In this document: positions 6,815 to 14,490 of the stretch, in pieces
Position numbering within the stretch: the stretch's first letter is position 1
Layout of the letters: each line of letters opens with the position of its first letter
NCBI RefSeq assembly: GCF_900182725.1
Contig: NZ_FXTO01000008.1
Location: 62,001 to 126,000 of the forward strand
DNA from: Thalassovita litoralis
GTDB lineage: Bacteria > Pseudomonadota > Alphaproteobacteria > Rhodobacterales > Rhodobacteraceae
Direction: 5' to 3'
DNA: 64,000 bases
Notes under the pieces: model-generated
Databases searched by the model: none
Told to the model about the DNA's origin: nothing
The model's input: only the letters and a program-made list of their open reading frames with translations
Position numbers and translations under genes: made by a program

Positions 6815-7084
6815 TCACGTTAACCGATAGACCCGCCCGCGCGGGTCTTCCTTCTCGGAGGTGATGGTCAGCCCCAGCTTTTTCTTCAGTGCGCCGGACA
6901 TGGCGCCTCGCACGGTGTGACCCAACCACTGGGTCGCTTCGGCTAATTCCTCGATGGTGGCGCCTTCGGGCCGCGACAGCATGTCGATCATGATCTGCTG
7001 TTTGGTGACACGCGGGCCTTTGGGGGTCGGGGCGTCTTCCTTCGCAAGCGTCTCGGGGTTCGTGGTCTTTGCGGCCTTGGCCAT
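6815..7084 (-). CDS. DUF3489 domain protein
   Basis: 89 residues. A lysine- and threonine-rich N-terminus is followed by TKQQIMIDMLSRPEGATIEELAEATQWLGHTVRGAMSGALKKKLGL and a short hairpin RGRVYRLT. That is a winged-helix-like DUF3489 domain, common in Rhodobacterales phage and plasmid regions. It may bind DNA; no role is established. It is the first (promoter-distal) of five leftward small genes and converges with yoeB. Confidence 0.8.
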   Translation of the reverse strand: MAKAAKTTNPETLAKEDAPTPKGPRVTKQQIMIDMLSRPEGATIEELAEATQWLGHTVRGAMSGALKKKLGLTITSEKEDPRGRVYRLT

Positions 7085-7136
7085 GATCTTCTCCGGCAGT
7101 TCGGCGTGGCAGCATGCGACGCCTTCTACTGCCGAA

Positions 7137-7157
7137 AGCCCGCCACGCAGGCGGGCT
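7137..7157 (-). terminator. Hairpin downstream of the 7181-7582 gene
   Basis: AGCCCGCC (7137-7144) and GGCGGGCT (7150-7157) form a perfect 8-bp stem with a 5-base loop. It lies just past the stop of the leftward gene at 7181. Only three Ts follow on that strand, so termination would be weak. Confidence 0.45.
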
Positions 7158-7180
7158 GGTTGATCGGTGCCTGCGCTGGT

Positions 7181-7582
7181 TCAGTGCTGTTCTTCCATGC
7201 TGGCGGTGACCGCGAAATGCTGAACCCAGCCCGCGAGGTAAGGCAGCCCGGCGGGAATTCCGTCGCTGCGCTCTGTCGCGCGGCTGATGCGCCAGTCCTG
7301 CCATTTGGCAATCGCGGCAGCGATGGCGGCTTGGCAATCCGGCGCACCGCACTGGAGCGCGCCAACCACCTCGTCCGCGAAATGCCTCCCCGAGCGGCTA
7401 TCGAGAAAGTCGCGAATGCCGATCATCTCTTCCTCGGAGGTGGCGTTGACGGCTTGGGCGATCAGGAGGCTTGCGAGGATCCAGACCTCGCTCGTCCGCC
7501 TGTCGCGCTCCGGGCAGGTGGTCAGGGTTCCGAAGAACCCGTAATCGGTGTTGCGGCTGGGAATGACGGTGGCGTTGGTCAT
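7181..7582 (-). CDS. Hypothetical phage-region protein
   Basis: 133 residues, predicted soluble, no motif I recognise. The sequence opens MTNATVIPSRNTDYGFFGTL and has an alanine-rich middle (CQAAIAAAIAKWQDWRIS). It lies in a leftward set of small genes that also contains the DUF3489 gene, an arrangement common to Rhodobacterales accessory regions. The codon use is like its neighbours. Function unknown. Confidence 0.6.
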   Translation of the reverse strand: MTNATVIPSRNTDYGFFGTLTTCPERDRRTSEVWILASLLIAQAVNATSEEEMIGIRDFLDSRSGRHFADEVVGALQCGAPDCQAAIAAAIAKWQDWRISRATERSDGIPAGLPYLAGWVQHFAVTASMEEQH

Positions 7583-7597
7583 TGTTTTGTCCTCGGT

Positions 7598-7945
7598 TCA
7601 GGCCGCTGTCGCCGCTGCCAGCGTGGCGATGTGCTGCCGAAGTATTGTGGCTTCTTCGCGTGCAGCATCGGCCCAGAAGGCGGTGCGGGCATTGCAGGCG
7701 GTGGCGAGCCGTTCAGCGTCCTCGCGGGTGAAGCGGTTGACCTTGTGTGCGCTGCCATGGCCGGTGCAGATCGCTCGGTGTTTCTTGCCCTCGGACGTCA
7801 AGGTGAAGGTCAGCGGCCCGAAATCGTCGATGACGATCCAGTTGTGCGAGGCGATCGTGGCGCAGCCAGTTGGGGCCAGCAGGCGGTCAATCTCATCTGC
7901 GCGGGTGCGAAAGTCGGCGATCAGGGCGGCGGCGGGGTTGGTCAT
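7598..7945 (-). CDS. Hypothetical phage-region protein
   Basis: 115 residues. A central segment IVIDDFGPLTFTLTSEGKKHRAICTGHGSAHKVNRFTREDAERLA suggests a small alpha/beta fold, followed by an alanine-rich helix. It starts MTNP like its downstream neighbour (MTNA), and only 15 bases separate them, so they are probably one transcript. No function can be named. Confidence 0.6.
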   Translation of the reverse strand: MTNPAAALIADFRTRADEIDRLLAPTGCATIASHNWIVIDDFGPLTFTLTSEGKKHRAICTGHGSAHKVNRFTREDAERLATACNARTAFWADAAREEATILRQHIATLAAATAA

Positions 7946-8047
7946 TTTGGGCTCCGTGGGCTGATTTGTGTCTCGTTTTGTGAGGTCAGAGTCGCTCCAC
8001 TACGCCAGAAAGTGTGGCAAAATCAGTGTTCTATTATTGCTAATCGG

Positions 8048-8332
8048 TCATTCGGCCGGAGCAGTTGCATCGACCCAGCCACCATCCTGCCATATATAGA
8101 GATGTGAGAGCTCGCAGGTCGGTCGTGGCAGGATGCGTGGTGCACGGGGCGGATCGAAACAGTCCAGCGTGTCTGCCCGAACCTGTCGGATTTCCCGCGC
8201 GGCGAGGATGTCCTCGGGCGTCCACGCGCTCAGCGCGGGCAACATGTGGGCCGGGTATCCGTCGTAATGAATGTACACGTGAGCCCATTCCTCGGGTCCG
8301 ATCTGGATCGCGATCTGTGCGCGGGTGCTCAT
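8048..8332 (-). CDS. Hypothetical phage-region protein
   Basis: 94 residues. STRAQIAIQIGPEEWAHVYIHYDGYPAHMLPAL at the start and HLYIWQDGGWVDA at the end give it a compact beta-rich look. Proteins with the same STRAxIAI opening are frequent in phage and plasmid accessory regions without known function. A longer antisense frame covers the same stretch but has no family features. It is 11 bases downstream of the next leftward gene. Confidence 0.6.
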   Translation of the reverse strand: MSTRAQIAIQIGPEEWAHVYIHYDGYPAHMLPALSAWTPEDILAAREIRQVRADTLDCFDPPRAPRILPRPTCELSHLYIWQDGGWVDATAPAE

Positions 8333-8343
8333 GTTAGGGCCCC

Positions 8344-8526
8344 TCAGTTCTGCTGGTCGATCATGGCAAGGATGGCGACGGCCATGCCGCCCAGGTATTC
8401 GCTGCGGCGAAAGACAATCTCGTCGATGTGGTTGGCATCCGAGATGGCAGGATCGACTGCCAAGTCGGCGGCCATATGCGGCAGGAGTTTGGCGGCGGCG
8501 GCGTTGTAGCGTTCGGCGATGGTCAT
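8344..8526 (-). CDS. Small hypothetical protein
   Basis: 60 residues from ATG 8526, which has an AAGGAC ribosome binding site; the frame could extend upstream but without a better start. Sequence MTIAERYNAAAAKLLPHMAADLAVD then a histidine/aspartate-rich helix. It is the promoter-proximal gene of the leftward set, transcribed away from the DUF7220 gene. The promoters of both sets must lie in 8527-8628. Function unknown. Confidence 0.5.
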   Translation of the reverse strand: MTIAERYNAAAAKLLPHMAADLAVDPAISDANHIDEIVFRRSEYLGGMAVAILAMIDQQN

Positions 8527-8592
8527 GGGCGAGGTCCTTGGATGCGTCGTTTGCGTGAAGGAATCTTCGCTCTGACGGCTGAGTATATCCAC

Positions 8593-8598
8593 TATAAT
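8593..8598 (+). promoter_or_regulatory. -10 box for the DUF7220 gene
   Basis: A perfect TATAAT at 8593-8598, in an AT-rich stretch 30 bases upstream of the ATG at 8629. A weak -35-like TCTGAC lies at 8571-8576, 16 bases away. AGGGG at 8621 is the ribosome binding site. Confidence 0.45.
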
Positions 8599-8628
8599 CG
8601 TAGCAATTACATAGCTTTAGAGGGGATC

Positions 8629-8841
8629 ATGGCGCAATCAAAACGCGGCTCGCTGATCGAGGCCGTGACCAACTCGGTGGTGGGCTATGTCCTGGCGGTT
8701 GCCACGCAATTCGCCGTGTTTCCGACCCTTGGCCTGCGCGTCGGCGTGGTCGAGAACCTCGGTCTTGGGCTGGTCTTTACAGCCGTATCATTGATCCGTG
8801 GTTATGCTCTGCGTCGGCTGTTCAACCGCTGTAGGCTATGA
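8629..8841 (+). CDS. DUF7220 family small membrane protein
   Basis: 70 residues. SLIEAVTNSVVGYVLAVATQFAVFP and VENLGLGLVFTAVSLIRGYALRRLFNR form two hydrophobic segments with a short loop and a basic end, as in the phage-associated DUF7220 family. AGGGG lies before the ATG and a TATAAT box lies upstream. It ends in a strong inverted repeat. The role is unknown; a two-helix inner-membrane protein is the best description. Confidence 0.75.
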   Translation: MAQSKRGSLIEAVTNSVVGYVLAVATQFAVFPTLGLRVGVVENLGLGLVFTAVSLIRGYALRRLFNRCRL

Positions 8842-8871
8842 CAAGGCGCCAACGGCAGATCGCGCCTTGTC
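8840..8871 (+). terminator. Perfect 10-bp inverted repeat at the DUF7220 gene end
   Basis: GACAAGGCGC (8840-8849) and GCGCCTTGTC (8862-8871) pair perfectly around a 12-base loop. The left arm overlaps the stop codon. A T-rich tail is lacking, so it could also be a bidirectional RNA-stabilising hairpin or a protein site. Confidence 0.55.
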
Positions 8872-9017
8872 ATGTTGCAAAAATGTAACGGGGGGGGTAG
8901 AAGCACCTCGTTGCTTTGCGGTGTTGGCGATATTGGGCCGATTGGCCTATTTGGCTCCATATCATCCTGAGACTCATCTCAAATCTTTGATTGGGGCCGC
9001 CCTTGGTTCACAACGCC

Positions 9018-10091
9018 ATGTTGCATTTCGAATGGCACGAGTTTGTTTTGGCCGCGCTTGCGTTTGTGATTTGTGCTGCGGTTGTCTTGTTGCGCTCTCG
9101 GTTCCCGCGGCTCAGCGGGCGTACGGCGGACTTGCGGGCGGTTCAGTCCATGCACACGCGGCTCACCCCACGTGTTGGGGGCGTTGCGATCTTTGGTGCA
9201 CTGGGTCTGAGCGTGATCTTTGCACCTGTTTCAATCTCTGGGCCCTATGCCAATTTCGTTCTTGCCACGTCGCTCCTCTTTGTCGTGGGGCTGGCCGAGG
9301 ACCTTGGGTTTCACATGTCGCCACGTAGGCGCATGCTGGCTGCCATGGGCGCGAGTTTGCTGGCGATCTGGCTCTTGGGCGTTTGGCTTCCACGCGCCGG
9401 CATCCCCGGGCTAGACCTGCTGGTAGCGCACTGGGTGGTCGGCGTTCCGCTGACCCTTCTGGTGACGGCAGGGATCGCAAACGGCTTCAACCTGATCGAC
9501 GGGGTGAATGGCCTCGCGTCTATGACGGCTATTGCTGCAGCCATGGCACTGAGCCAAATCGCGGAGCTGGCAGGATACGCCACGATGGTCCACCTGGCGA
9601 TGATGGTTGCCGCAGGGATATTCGGGTTCTTTCTCGTGAACTATCCCTTTGGTCTGATCTTCCTCGGCGATGCCGGGGCATACACCATAGGTTTTGTGCT
9701 GAGTTGGTTTGGGATTTCCGTTCTGCTCAATTCGCCTGATGTCTCGCCCTGGGCCATTTTGTTAACGATCTATTGGCCCGTGGCTGATACGCTGCTGGCA
9801 ATCTATCGGAGGTCTCGCAGAAACAAGGACGTTTCGGCCCCGGATCGGTTGCATGTGCATCAAATGGTGATGCGCGCACTGGAAATATGCATACTCGGCC
9901 GAAACCGCCGTCAGATTGCAAACCCGCTCACGACACTGGTCTTGTTGCCCTTCGTTGTCGCTCCGCCAATCGCGGGGGTGTTGCTGTGGAACCAAAATCA
10001 GAACGCGTTTTTGGCTGTCGTGATCTTCGGGGTGCTGTTCTTTGCGAGTTATGCGGCAGCGCCCGGTCTGATCCGCCGGTTCCGCCGATAA
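9018..10091 (+). CDS. WecA/MraY-type polyprenyl-phosphate sugar-1-phosphate transferase
   Basis: 357 residues from ATG 9018 (a TTG at 8991 is also open; neither has a clear ribosome binding site). About ten hydrophobic segments are visible. Family motifs: PRVGGVAIFG, the acidic VVGLAEDLG (usually DD), NGFNLIDGVNGLA, FLGDAGAYTIGF and the HxH-type RLHVHQM. These enzymes move a sugar-1-phosphate onto undecaprenyl phosphate and so start O-antigen or capsule units. A prophage-borne copy between early genes and the terminase fits a lysogenic-conversion gene. It could alternatively supply the polysaccharide locus at 45-63 kb. Confidence 0.82.
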   Translation: MLHFEWHEFVLAALAFVICAAVVLLRSRFPRLSGRTADLRAVQSMHTRLTPRVGGVAIFGALGLSVIFAPVSISGPYANFVLATSLLFVVGLAEDLGFHMSPRRRMLAAMGASLLAIWLLGVWLPRAGIPGLDLLVAHWVVGVPLTLLVTAGIANGFNLIDGVNGLASMTAIAAAMALSQIAELAGYATMVHLAMMVAAGIFGFFLVNYPFGLIFLGDAGAYTIGFVLSWFGISVLLNSPDVSPWAILLTIYWPVADTLLAIYRRSRRNKDVSAPDRLHVHQMVMRALEICILGRNRRQIANPLTTLVLLPFVVAPPIAGVLLWNQNQNAFLAVVIFGVLFFASYAAAPGLIRRFRR

Positions 10092-10138
10092 TAACGGGAA
10101 GATCAACTGTCCTCCCGTATTCAACAGGAGGCAGCTTG

Positions 10139-10636
10139 ATGTCTGAACCTCGTACGCGCGGCCAAACCATCACGGTATCCCAGGCCGCGGCTCTGCTCGG
10201 GCGCTCGGACCGCTGGGTCCAGGGGCTGGTCAAATCCGGCTACATGGATCGGGCGCAGCGCGGGGAATACACGCTGGTTGGCGTCATTCGCGGGGCGTTG
10301 GCCTATTACGAGGACCAGCTGTCGAAGAACAACAAGGCCGCGGTGGCCAGCCGGGCCACGGAAGCGCGCACGCGCGAGATTGAACTCAGGATCCAGGAAC
10401 GCAGCCGGGAACTGATCCCGTTGGAGGATGCAAAGGCCGTGGTGGGCGAGATGGCGGCGCTGGTGCGGGCAGAGCTTGCCGGTCTCGCGGCGCGCTACAC
10501 GCGCGATATGGAGGCGCGGCGCGCACTCGAAGAGGTGATCGATGGCGCGCTTGAACGTATTGCAGGGGCAGCCGACAAAGCAGGCGCAGCTCTGGTCGCT
10601 GGCAGCGGCGATCTGGAGGCCGAGCGAGAAACGTGA
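10139..10636 (+). CDS. Phage terminase small subunit / Nu1-like
   Basis: 165 residues from ATG 10139 with a perfect AGGAGG seven bases upstream; longer upstream reading is spurious. The N-terminal winged helix-turn-helix (ITVSQAAALLGRSDRWVQGLVKSGYM) is the DNA-recognition part of lambda Nu1-type subunits. It is followed by a long charged helix (ATEARTREIELRIQERSRELI). It recognises the packaging start and recruits the large subunit. The terminase large gene starts inside its 3' end, in another frame. Confidence 0.8.
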   Translation: MSEPRTRGQTITVSQAAALLGRSDRWVQGLVKSGYMDRAQRGEYTLVGVIRGALAYYEDQLSKNNKAAVASRATEARTREIELRIQERSRELIPLEDAKAVVGEMAALVRAELAGLAARYTRDMEARRALEEVIDGALERIAGAADKAGAALVAGSGDLEAERET

Positions 10637-12605
10637 CCCGGCCCCTTGGGCGGCTGCGCACAGAATATACCCGGAAACCGCCGGCATTCCCGGCCCCCGT
10701 GATCCGGGGCTGACGCCCTATATGATCCCATGGTCCGCAGCCGTGCATCGCGGTGGCTACCGCCGGGTTGTGGCGGTGACCTCGGCACAGTCGGGCAAAA
10801 CCGACAGCATGCTGGATATCATCGGCGCGCGGCTCGACCAGCGCCCGGCGCCAATCCTCTATGTGGGCCCGACGAAGGAGTTTCTGACCGACCAATTCGA
10901 GCCGCGGCTAATGGCACTGTTGGACGAGGCGGAAACCCTCGCAAACAAGGTGGTCCGCGGCCGCCGGATGAAAAAGACGCTGAAACATGTGGCTGGCGTC
11001 CGACTACGATTGGCGCATGCGGGCTCCTCGACTGCCCTGAAATCCGACCCAGCTGCGTTGGCGCTGATCGACGAATACGATGAGATGATGGCCAATGTGA
11101 AAGGCCAAGGCGATGTTCTGGGCCTCGTCGAGGCCCGGGGCGAGACCTATGCCGATTTTGTGACGGCGATCACCAGCACACCGGCGCGAGGCCTCGTGGA
11201 AATCGAACCGGATGACACGAGTGGCCTTGAGTTCTGGGCGCGCTCGGCGCCCGACGATCTCGAAAGCCCGATCTGGAAACTCTGGCAGGAGGGCACGCGG
11301 CATCATTGGGCTTGGCCCTGCAAACATTGCTCGGAATTCTTCATTCCGCGCTTCAAGCAGCTGCGTTGGCCGGACCGCGCGACGCCTGCGCAGGCAAAAC
11401 AAGCGGCTACGCTCGAATGCCCTCGCTGCGGCGGCCAGCACAGCGAGGCCGACAAGGTTTGGATGAACGCGCGCGGCACGATGGTGGCGCCGGGGCAAAC
11501 GGTCACGCTGAAGGATGGCGCCCCCCATGTCACGGGCGCGCCCGCCGAAAGCTCGACCCTGTCGATGTGGACATCGGGGCTGTGCTCGCCCTTTGTGACT
11601 TGGGGGCAGCGCGCGGAAACCTATCTGACGGCGCTGCAATCGGGCGATCATGACCGCATTCAGACCGCGATGAATGCGGGCTTCGGCGAATGCTACGCCA
11701 TGACAGCCTCGGGCGATGTGCCGGACTGGCAGGAGATCATGGAACGCCGCCAGCCGTATCGGCCGGGTGACGTTCCCGCCGGGGGCTTGCGCCTCGTGAT
11801 GGGCGTCGACGTCCAGAAGTTCAGCCTGGTTTATGTGATCCGGGCCTTTGGCGCGCGAGGCACATCCTGGCTGATTGATAACGGGCAGCTTTACGGCCCC
11901 ACGGAGGATGACGATGTCTGGTCGGCGCTGGCGGATCTGATGCTGACGCCGGTGGGCGGCATGCAGATCGAGAAGGTCTTCGTGGATTCAGGCTTTCGGC
12001 CGGACAAGCCGGAGCTTGGCAACGAGCACAAGGTCTATGAGTTCTGCCGCCGCTACAGCTGGCTCTGCGCCCCGACCAAGGGCAAGGACGTCCAGAGCCC
12101 GCCATACCGCGTGTCAAAAATCGAGGTGAAGCCCGATGGCAAAAAGGCGCTCTATTCGATCGATCTCGTGACGCTCTCGACCGATTTCTTCAAATCGCTG
12201 GTGATGTCGCGCATTCGCACACCGGCCGATCAGCCGGGGGCGTTTCATGTCCATGAGGCTGTGTCGGAGGACTACTGCAAGCAGCTGACCTCGGAGGCGC
12301 GGGTGGTGGTCGAGGGCAAGCCCGTCTGGGTGAAACGGTCGCGCAACAACCACTTTCTTGACTGCGAGGCGCTCTGCGCGGCCATTGGCTACACGCTAAA
12401 CGTCCAGCGGATCCCGGAAGGGATCGAACGCAAGACTTCGATCGAGGCGGCCGTGCCCGACGGGCATGACCCAACCCAGGTGACAGCACCTGAGCCTGAG
12501 ACATCAAAGGCGCCGCCGCCAGCATCGCGCTCCTCCCTAGGTCGCGGCGGCAGCGGCGCTCTGCGCGGGCGGTTCGCCCGCCATGGCAGCAGGCTGAATG
12601 GATAA
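10542..12605 (+). CDS. Terminase large subunit, gpA family
   Basis: 687 residues. ATPase: Walker A TSAQSGKT at 80-87, Walker B LALIDEYDE at 173-181. Cys pairs C260/C263 and C293/C296 suggest a zinc-binding insert as in gpA. Nuclease: first acidic residue D423 in MGVDVQ, later VDSGF and the NHFLDCEAL segment. The enzyme cuts concatemeric DNA and drives it into the procapsid. It overlaps the small subunit by about 95 bases, so translation is coupled. The C-terminal 60 residues are low-complexity and basic. Confidence 0.95.
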   Translation: MARLNVLQGQPTKQAQLWSLAAAIWRPSEKRDPAPWAAAHRIYPETAGIPGPRDPGLTPYMIPWSAAVHRGGYRRVVAVTSAQSGKTDSMLDIIGARLDQRPAPILYVGPTKEFLTDQFEPRLMALLDEAETLANKVVRGRRMKKTLKHVAGVRLRLAHAGSSTALKSDPAALALIDEYDEMMANVKGQGDVLGLVEARGETYADFVTAITSTPARGLVEIEPDDTSGLEFWARSAPDDLESPIWKLWQEGTRHHWAWPCKHCSEFFIPRFKQLRWPDRATPAQAKQAATLECPRCGGQHSEADKVWMNARGTMVAPGQTVTLKDGAPHVTGAPAESSTLSMWTSGLCSPFVTWGQRAETYLTALQSGDHDRIQTAMNAGFGECYAMTASGDVPDWQEIMERRQPYRPGDVPAGGLRLVMGVDVQKFSLVYVIRAFGARGTSWLIDNGQLYGPTEDDDVWSALADLMLTPVGGMQIEKVFVDSGFRPDKPELGNEHKVYEFCRRYSWLCAPTKGKDVQSPPYRVSKIEVKPDGKKALYSIDLVTLSTDFFKSLVMSRIRTPADQPGAFHVHEAVSEDYCKQLTSEARVVVEGKPVWVKRSRNNHFLDCEALCAAIGYTLNVQRIPEGIERKTSIEAAVPDGHDPTQVTAPEPETSKAPPPASRSSLGRGGSGALRGRFARHGSRLNG

Positions 12606-12610
12606 CGCAC

Positions 12611-14233
12611 ATGTCCGTGATCGCAAAGTTGAAAGATCTGCTGGCCGAGGCACTGCCTCCGGCGGTGGGACCGGAGGGGATGAGCCTCCCCAGACCCTCC
12701 GGCAAATACATGCGCGGCGGACGGGGCGTGACTTTCGCCGGTTGGAAACCGGCCCTGCGGGAAGCCCAAGATGATATCGGCGAGGCCTGGGATGACGCAG
12801 CCGCCAGGGTCAACGATCTGCTGCACAACAGCGGCTGGCTGGCTGGTGCGCTGGAGCAATGTATGGCCAATACCGTGGGTACAGGGCTGCAACTGAAAGC
12901 GCTGCCGGAGAACGAGACCTTTGGGATGACGCCGGTTGAGGCCTCGGACTGGGCCAAAACGGTAGAGCGCCGCTTCGAGCTTTGGGCGCGTAATGCGCAG
13001 GAATGCGATATCCAAGGTTTGCGAACCTTTGGGCAGATGCAGGCGGCGGCCTTTCGGTCTTGGCTTGTGACCGGCGAAATCTTGGCCGAGTTGCCCTGGC
13101 GCAAGCGCCCGTGGAACCGTTATGGCACGAAGGTTCGTCTGCTGCCTCCACAGCGACTGTCGCGGAAGACCGAAAGCATGCGGCGGCTGATCAACGGGGT
13201 CTACACGGACGCCGATGGCATGCCGGTGGGCTACCGGGCGATCCGCAAGGACCTTTTTAAACACGATGTGGAATATGACGTCCGCGCCCGCGATGCCGCG
13301 GGACGACCGCGGGTGATCCACATCTTCGAGGGCGCACCGGGGACACATCGGGGCATCTCTCCGCTGGTGCCCGCGCTACAGGTGGCGCGTCAGTTCGACC
13401 AGCTGGCGGATGCCACGCTGATGGCGGCGATCGTGCAGACGCTGTTTGCAGTGACTATCACCTCGGACGAGCCAACGGAACAGGTGTTGCAGGGCCTGCT
13501 GACGCCCCAGGAGCAGGCGCAGATGCTGGCGCAAGGTATCTCGCCGATGGAGGCCTATATCGAAATGGTCGCGGGTTACTATGACGGCAGCACGTTGGAT
13601 GTGGGGATCAACGGGCGGCTCGCGCATCTCTTTCCCGGCCAGGAGCTGACGTTCCACACCTCGAACCACCCGTCTTCGGACTATGCCGCCTTCTCGATGC
13701 ATCTGCTGCGCGAACTCGCGAGATGCCTCGGGCTGACCTATGAAAGCGCCACCGGCGACAATGTGGGGGCGACCTATTCTTCGCTGCAGGCGGCGACGAC
13801 AGAGATCTTCGCCATCACCAAGGCGCGGCGGTGCAACATCATGGCACCGTTTTGCCAACCGATCTACGAGGCCTGGCTCGAGGAAGAGATCGAGGCAGGC
13901 AGCCTGCCGTTTCCTGGCGGCATTGCCGGGTTCCTGGCCAATCGCACGGCGGCGTGCCGCGCGGATTGGCGCGGCGATCCACGGCCTCAGGCCGATGACC
14001 TGAAAAAAGCCAAAGCCCATGAGGTCTGGAAGCGGCTCGGCGTGATGTCGGATGCGATGATCTGCACCGATCTCGGGGCGGATGTGGACGATGTGTATCA
14101 GCAACTGGCGCAGGAACAGGCACTGCGGGCCGAATACGGGCTGCCTGAGCCACAGATGATGGGGGCGCAGGGCGGTGGCCCGACGGAGGTCATAGATGAA
14201 CAGGACAACACGGGCGATGAGGTTGAGGCATGA
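12611..14233 (+). CDS. Phage portal protein, lambda family
   Basis: 540 residues. RGVTFAGWKPALREAQDD near the N-terminus, NNVLHNSGW-like (NDLLHNSGWLAGALEQC), GTGLQLKA, FRSWLVTGEILAELPW and GAPGTHRGISPLVPAL are typical of lambda gpB-type portals. These form the dodecameric ring at the head vertex through which DNA moves. The acidic C-terminus (EVIDEQDNTGDEVEA) is common. The stop overlaps the next start (ATGA, 14230-14233). It follows the terminase by five bases. Confidence 0.95.
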   Translation: MSVIAKLKDLLAEALPPAVGPEGMSLPRPSGKYMRGGRGVTFAGWKPALREAQDDIGEAWDDAAARVNDLLHNSGWLAGALEQCMANTVGTGLQLKALPENETFGMTPVEASDWAKTVERRFELWARNAQECDIQGLRTFGQMQAAAFRSWLVTGEILAELPWRKRPWNRYGTKVRLLPPQRLSRKTESMRRLINGVYTDADGMPVGYRAIRKDLFKHDVEYDVRARDAAGRPRVIHIFEGAPGTHRGISPLVPALQVARQFDQLADATLMAAIVQTLFAVTITSDEPTEQVLQGLLTPQEQAQMLAQGISPMEAYIEMVAGYYDGSTLDVGINGRLAHLFPGQELTFHTSNHPSSDYAAFSMHLLRELARCLGLTYESATGDNVGATYSSLQAATTEIFAITKARRCNIMAPFCQPIYEAWLEEEIEAGSLPFPGGIAGFLANRTAACRADWRGDPRPQADDLKKAKAHEVWKRLGVMSDAMICTDLGADVDDVYQQLAQEQALRAEYGLPEPQMMGAQGGGPTEVIDEQDNTGDEVEA

Positions 14234-14490
14234 CGATCAGCATCGATGAAGCGGATCCTTGTGCCGCCGCGGCCTACCTTCGCCAAGTCTATGTGCGTCT
14301 GGTGGCGGGCGAAGGCGCCATGGAGGTGCGGTTCCGGGCGGGATCAAACGGGGTGGAACGGTCGGTGACCTATCACCGGGCGCATCCCGACCGGCTTTTG
14401 GCTGTCATTCGCGGCTTTGAGGAACAATGCGCCCAACTGCAGGGCCGCGGTCCGCGGCGCTTTGCACTTGGTACAGGAGGGGTGAGGTGA
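14230..14490 (+). CDS. gpW-like head-tail joining protein
   Basis: 86 residues. AAAYLRQVYVRLVAGEGAMEVRF, RSVTYHRAHPDRLLAVIRGFEEQCAQL has the helix, short hairpin, helix pattern of lambda gpW, which stabilises packaged heads and makes the tail attachment site. In lambda, W sits between the terminase and the portal; here it follows the portal. Both ends overlap neighbours by four bases. The call rests on pattern and position. Confidence 0.6.
   Translation: MTISIDEADPCAAAAYLRQVYVRLVAGEGAMEVRFRAGSNGVERSVTYHRAHPDRLLAVIRGFEEQCAQLQGRGPRRFALGTGGVR

Noticed and set aside
7106-8107. A 333-codon plus-strand frame
   Set aside because: It lies antisense across several small leftward genes with good starts and has the glycine/arginine/alanine-rich look of a shadow frame. 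No family features.
12190-13348. Two overlapping minus-strand frames of over 300 codons
   Set aside because: Antisense to the terminase and portal genes, both of which have clear family motifs.
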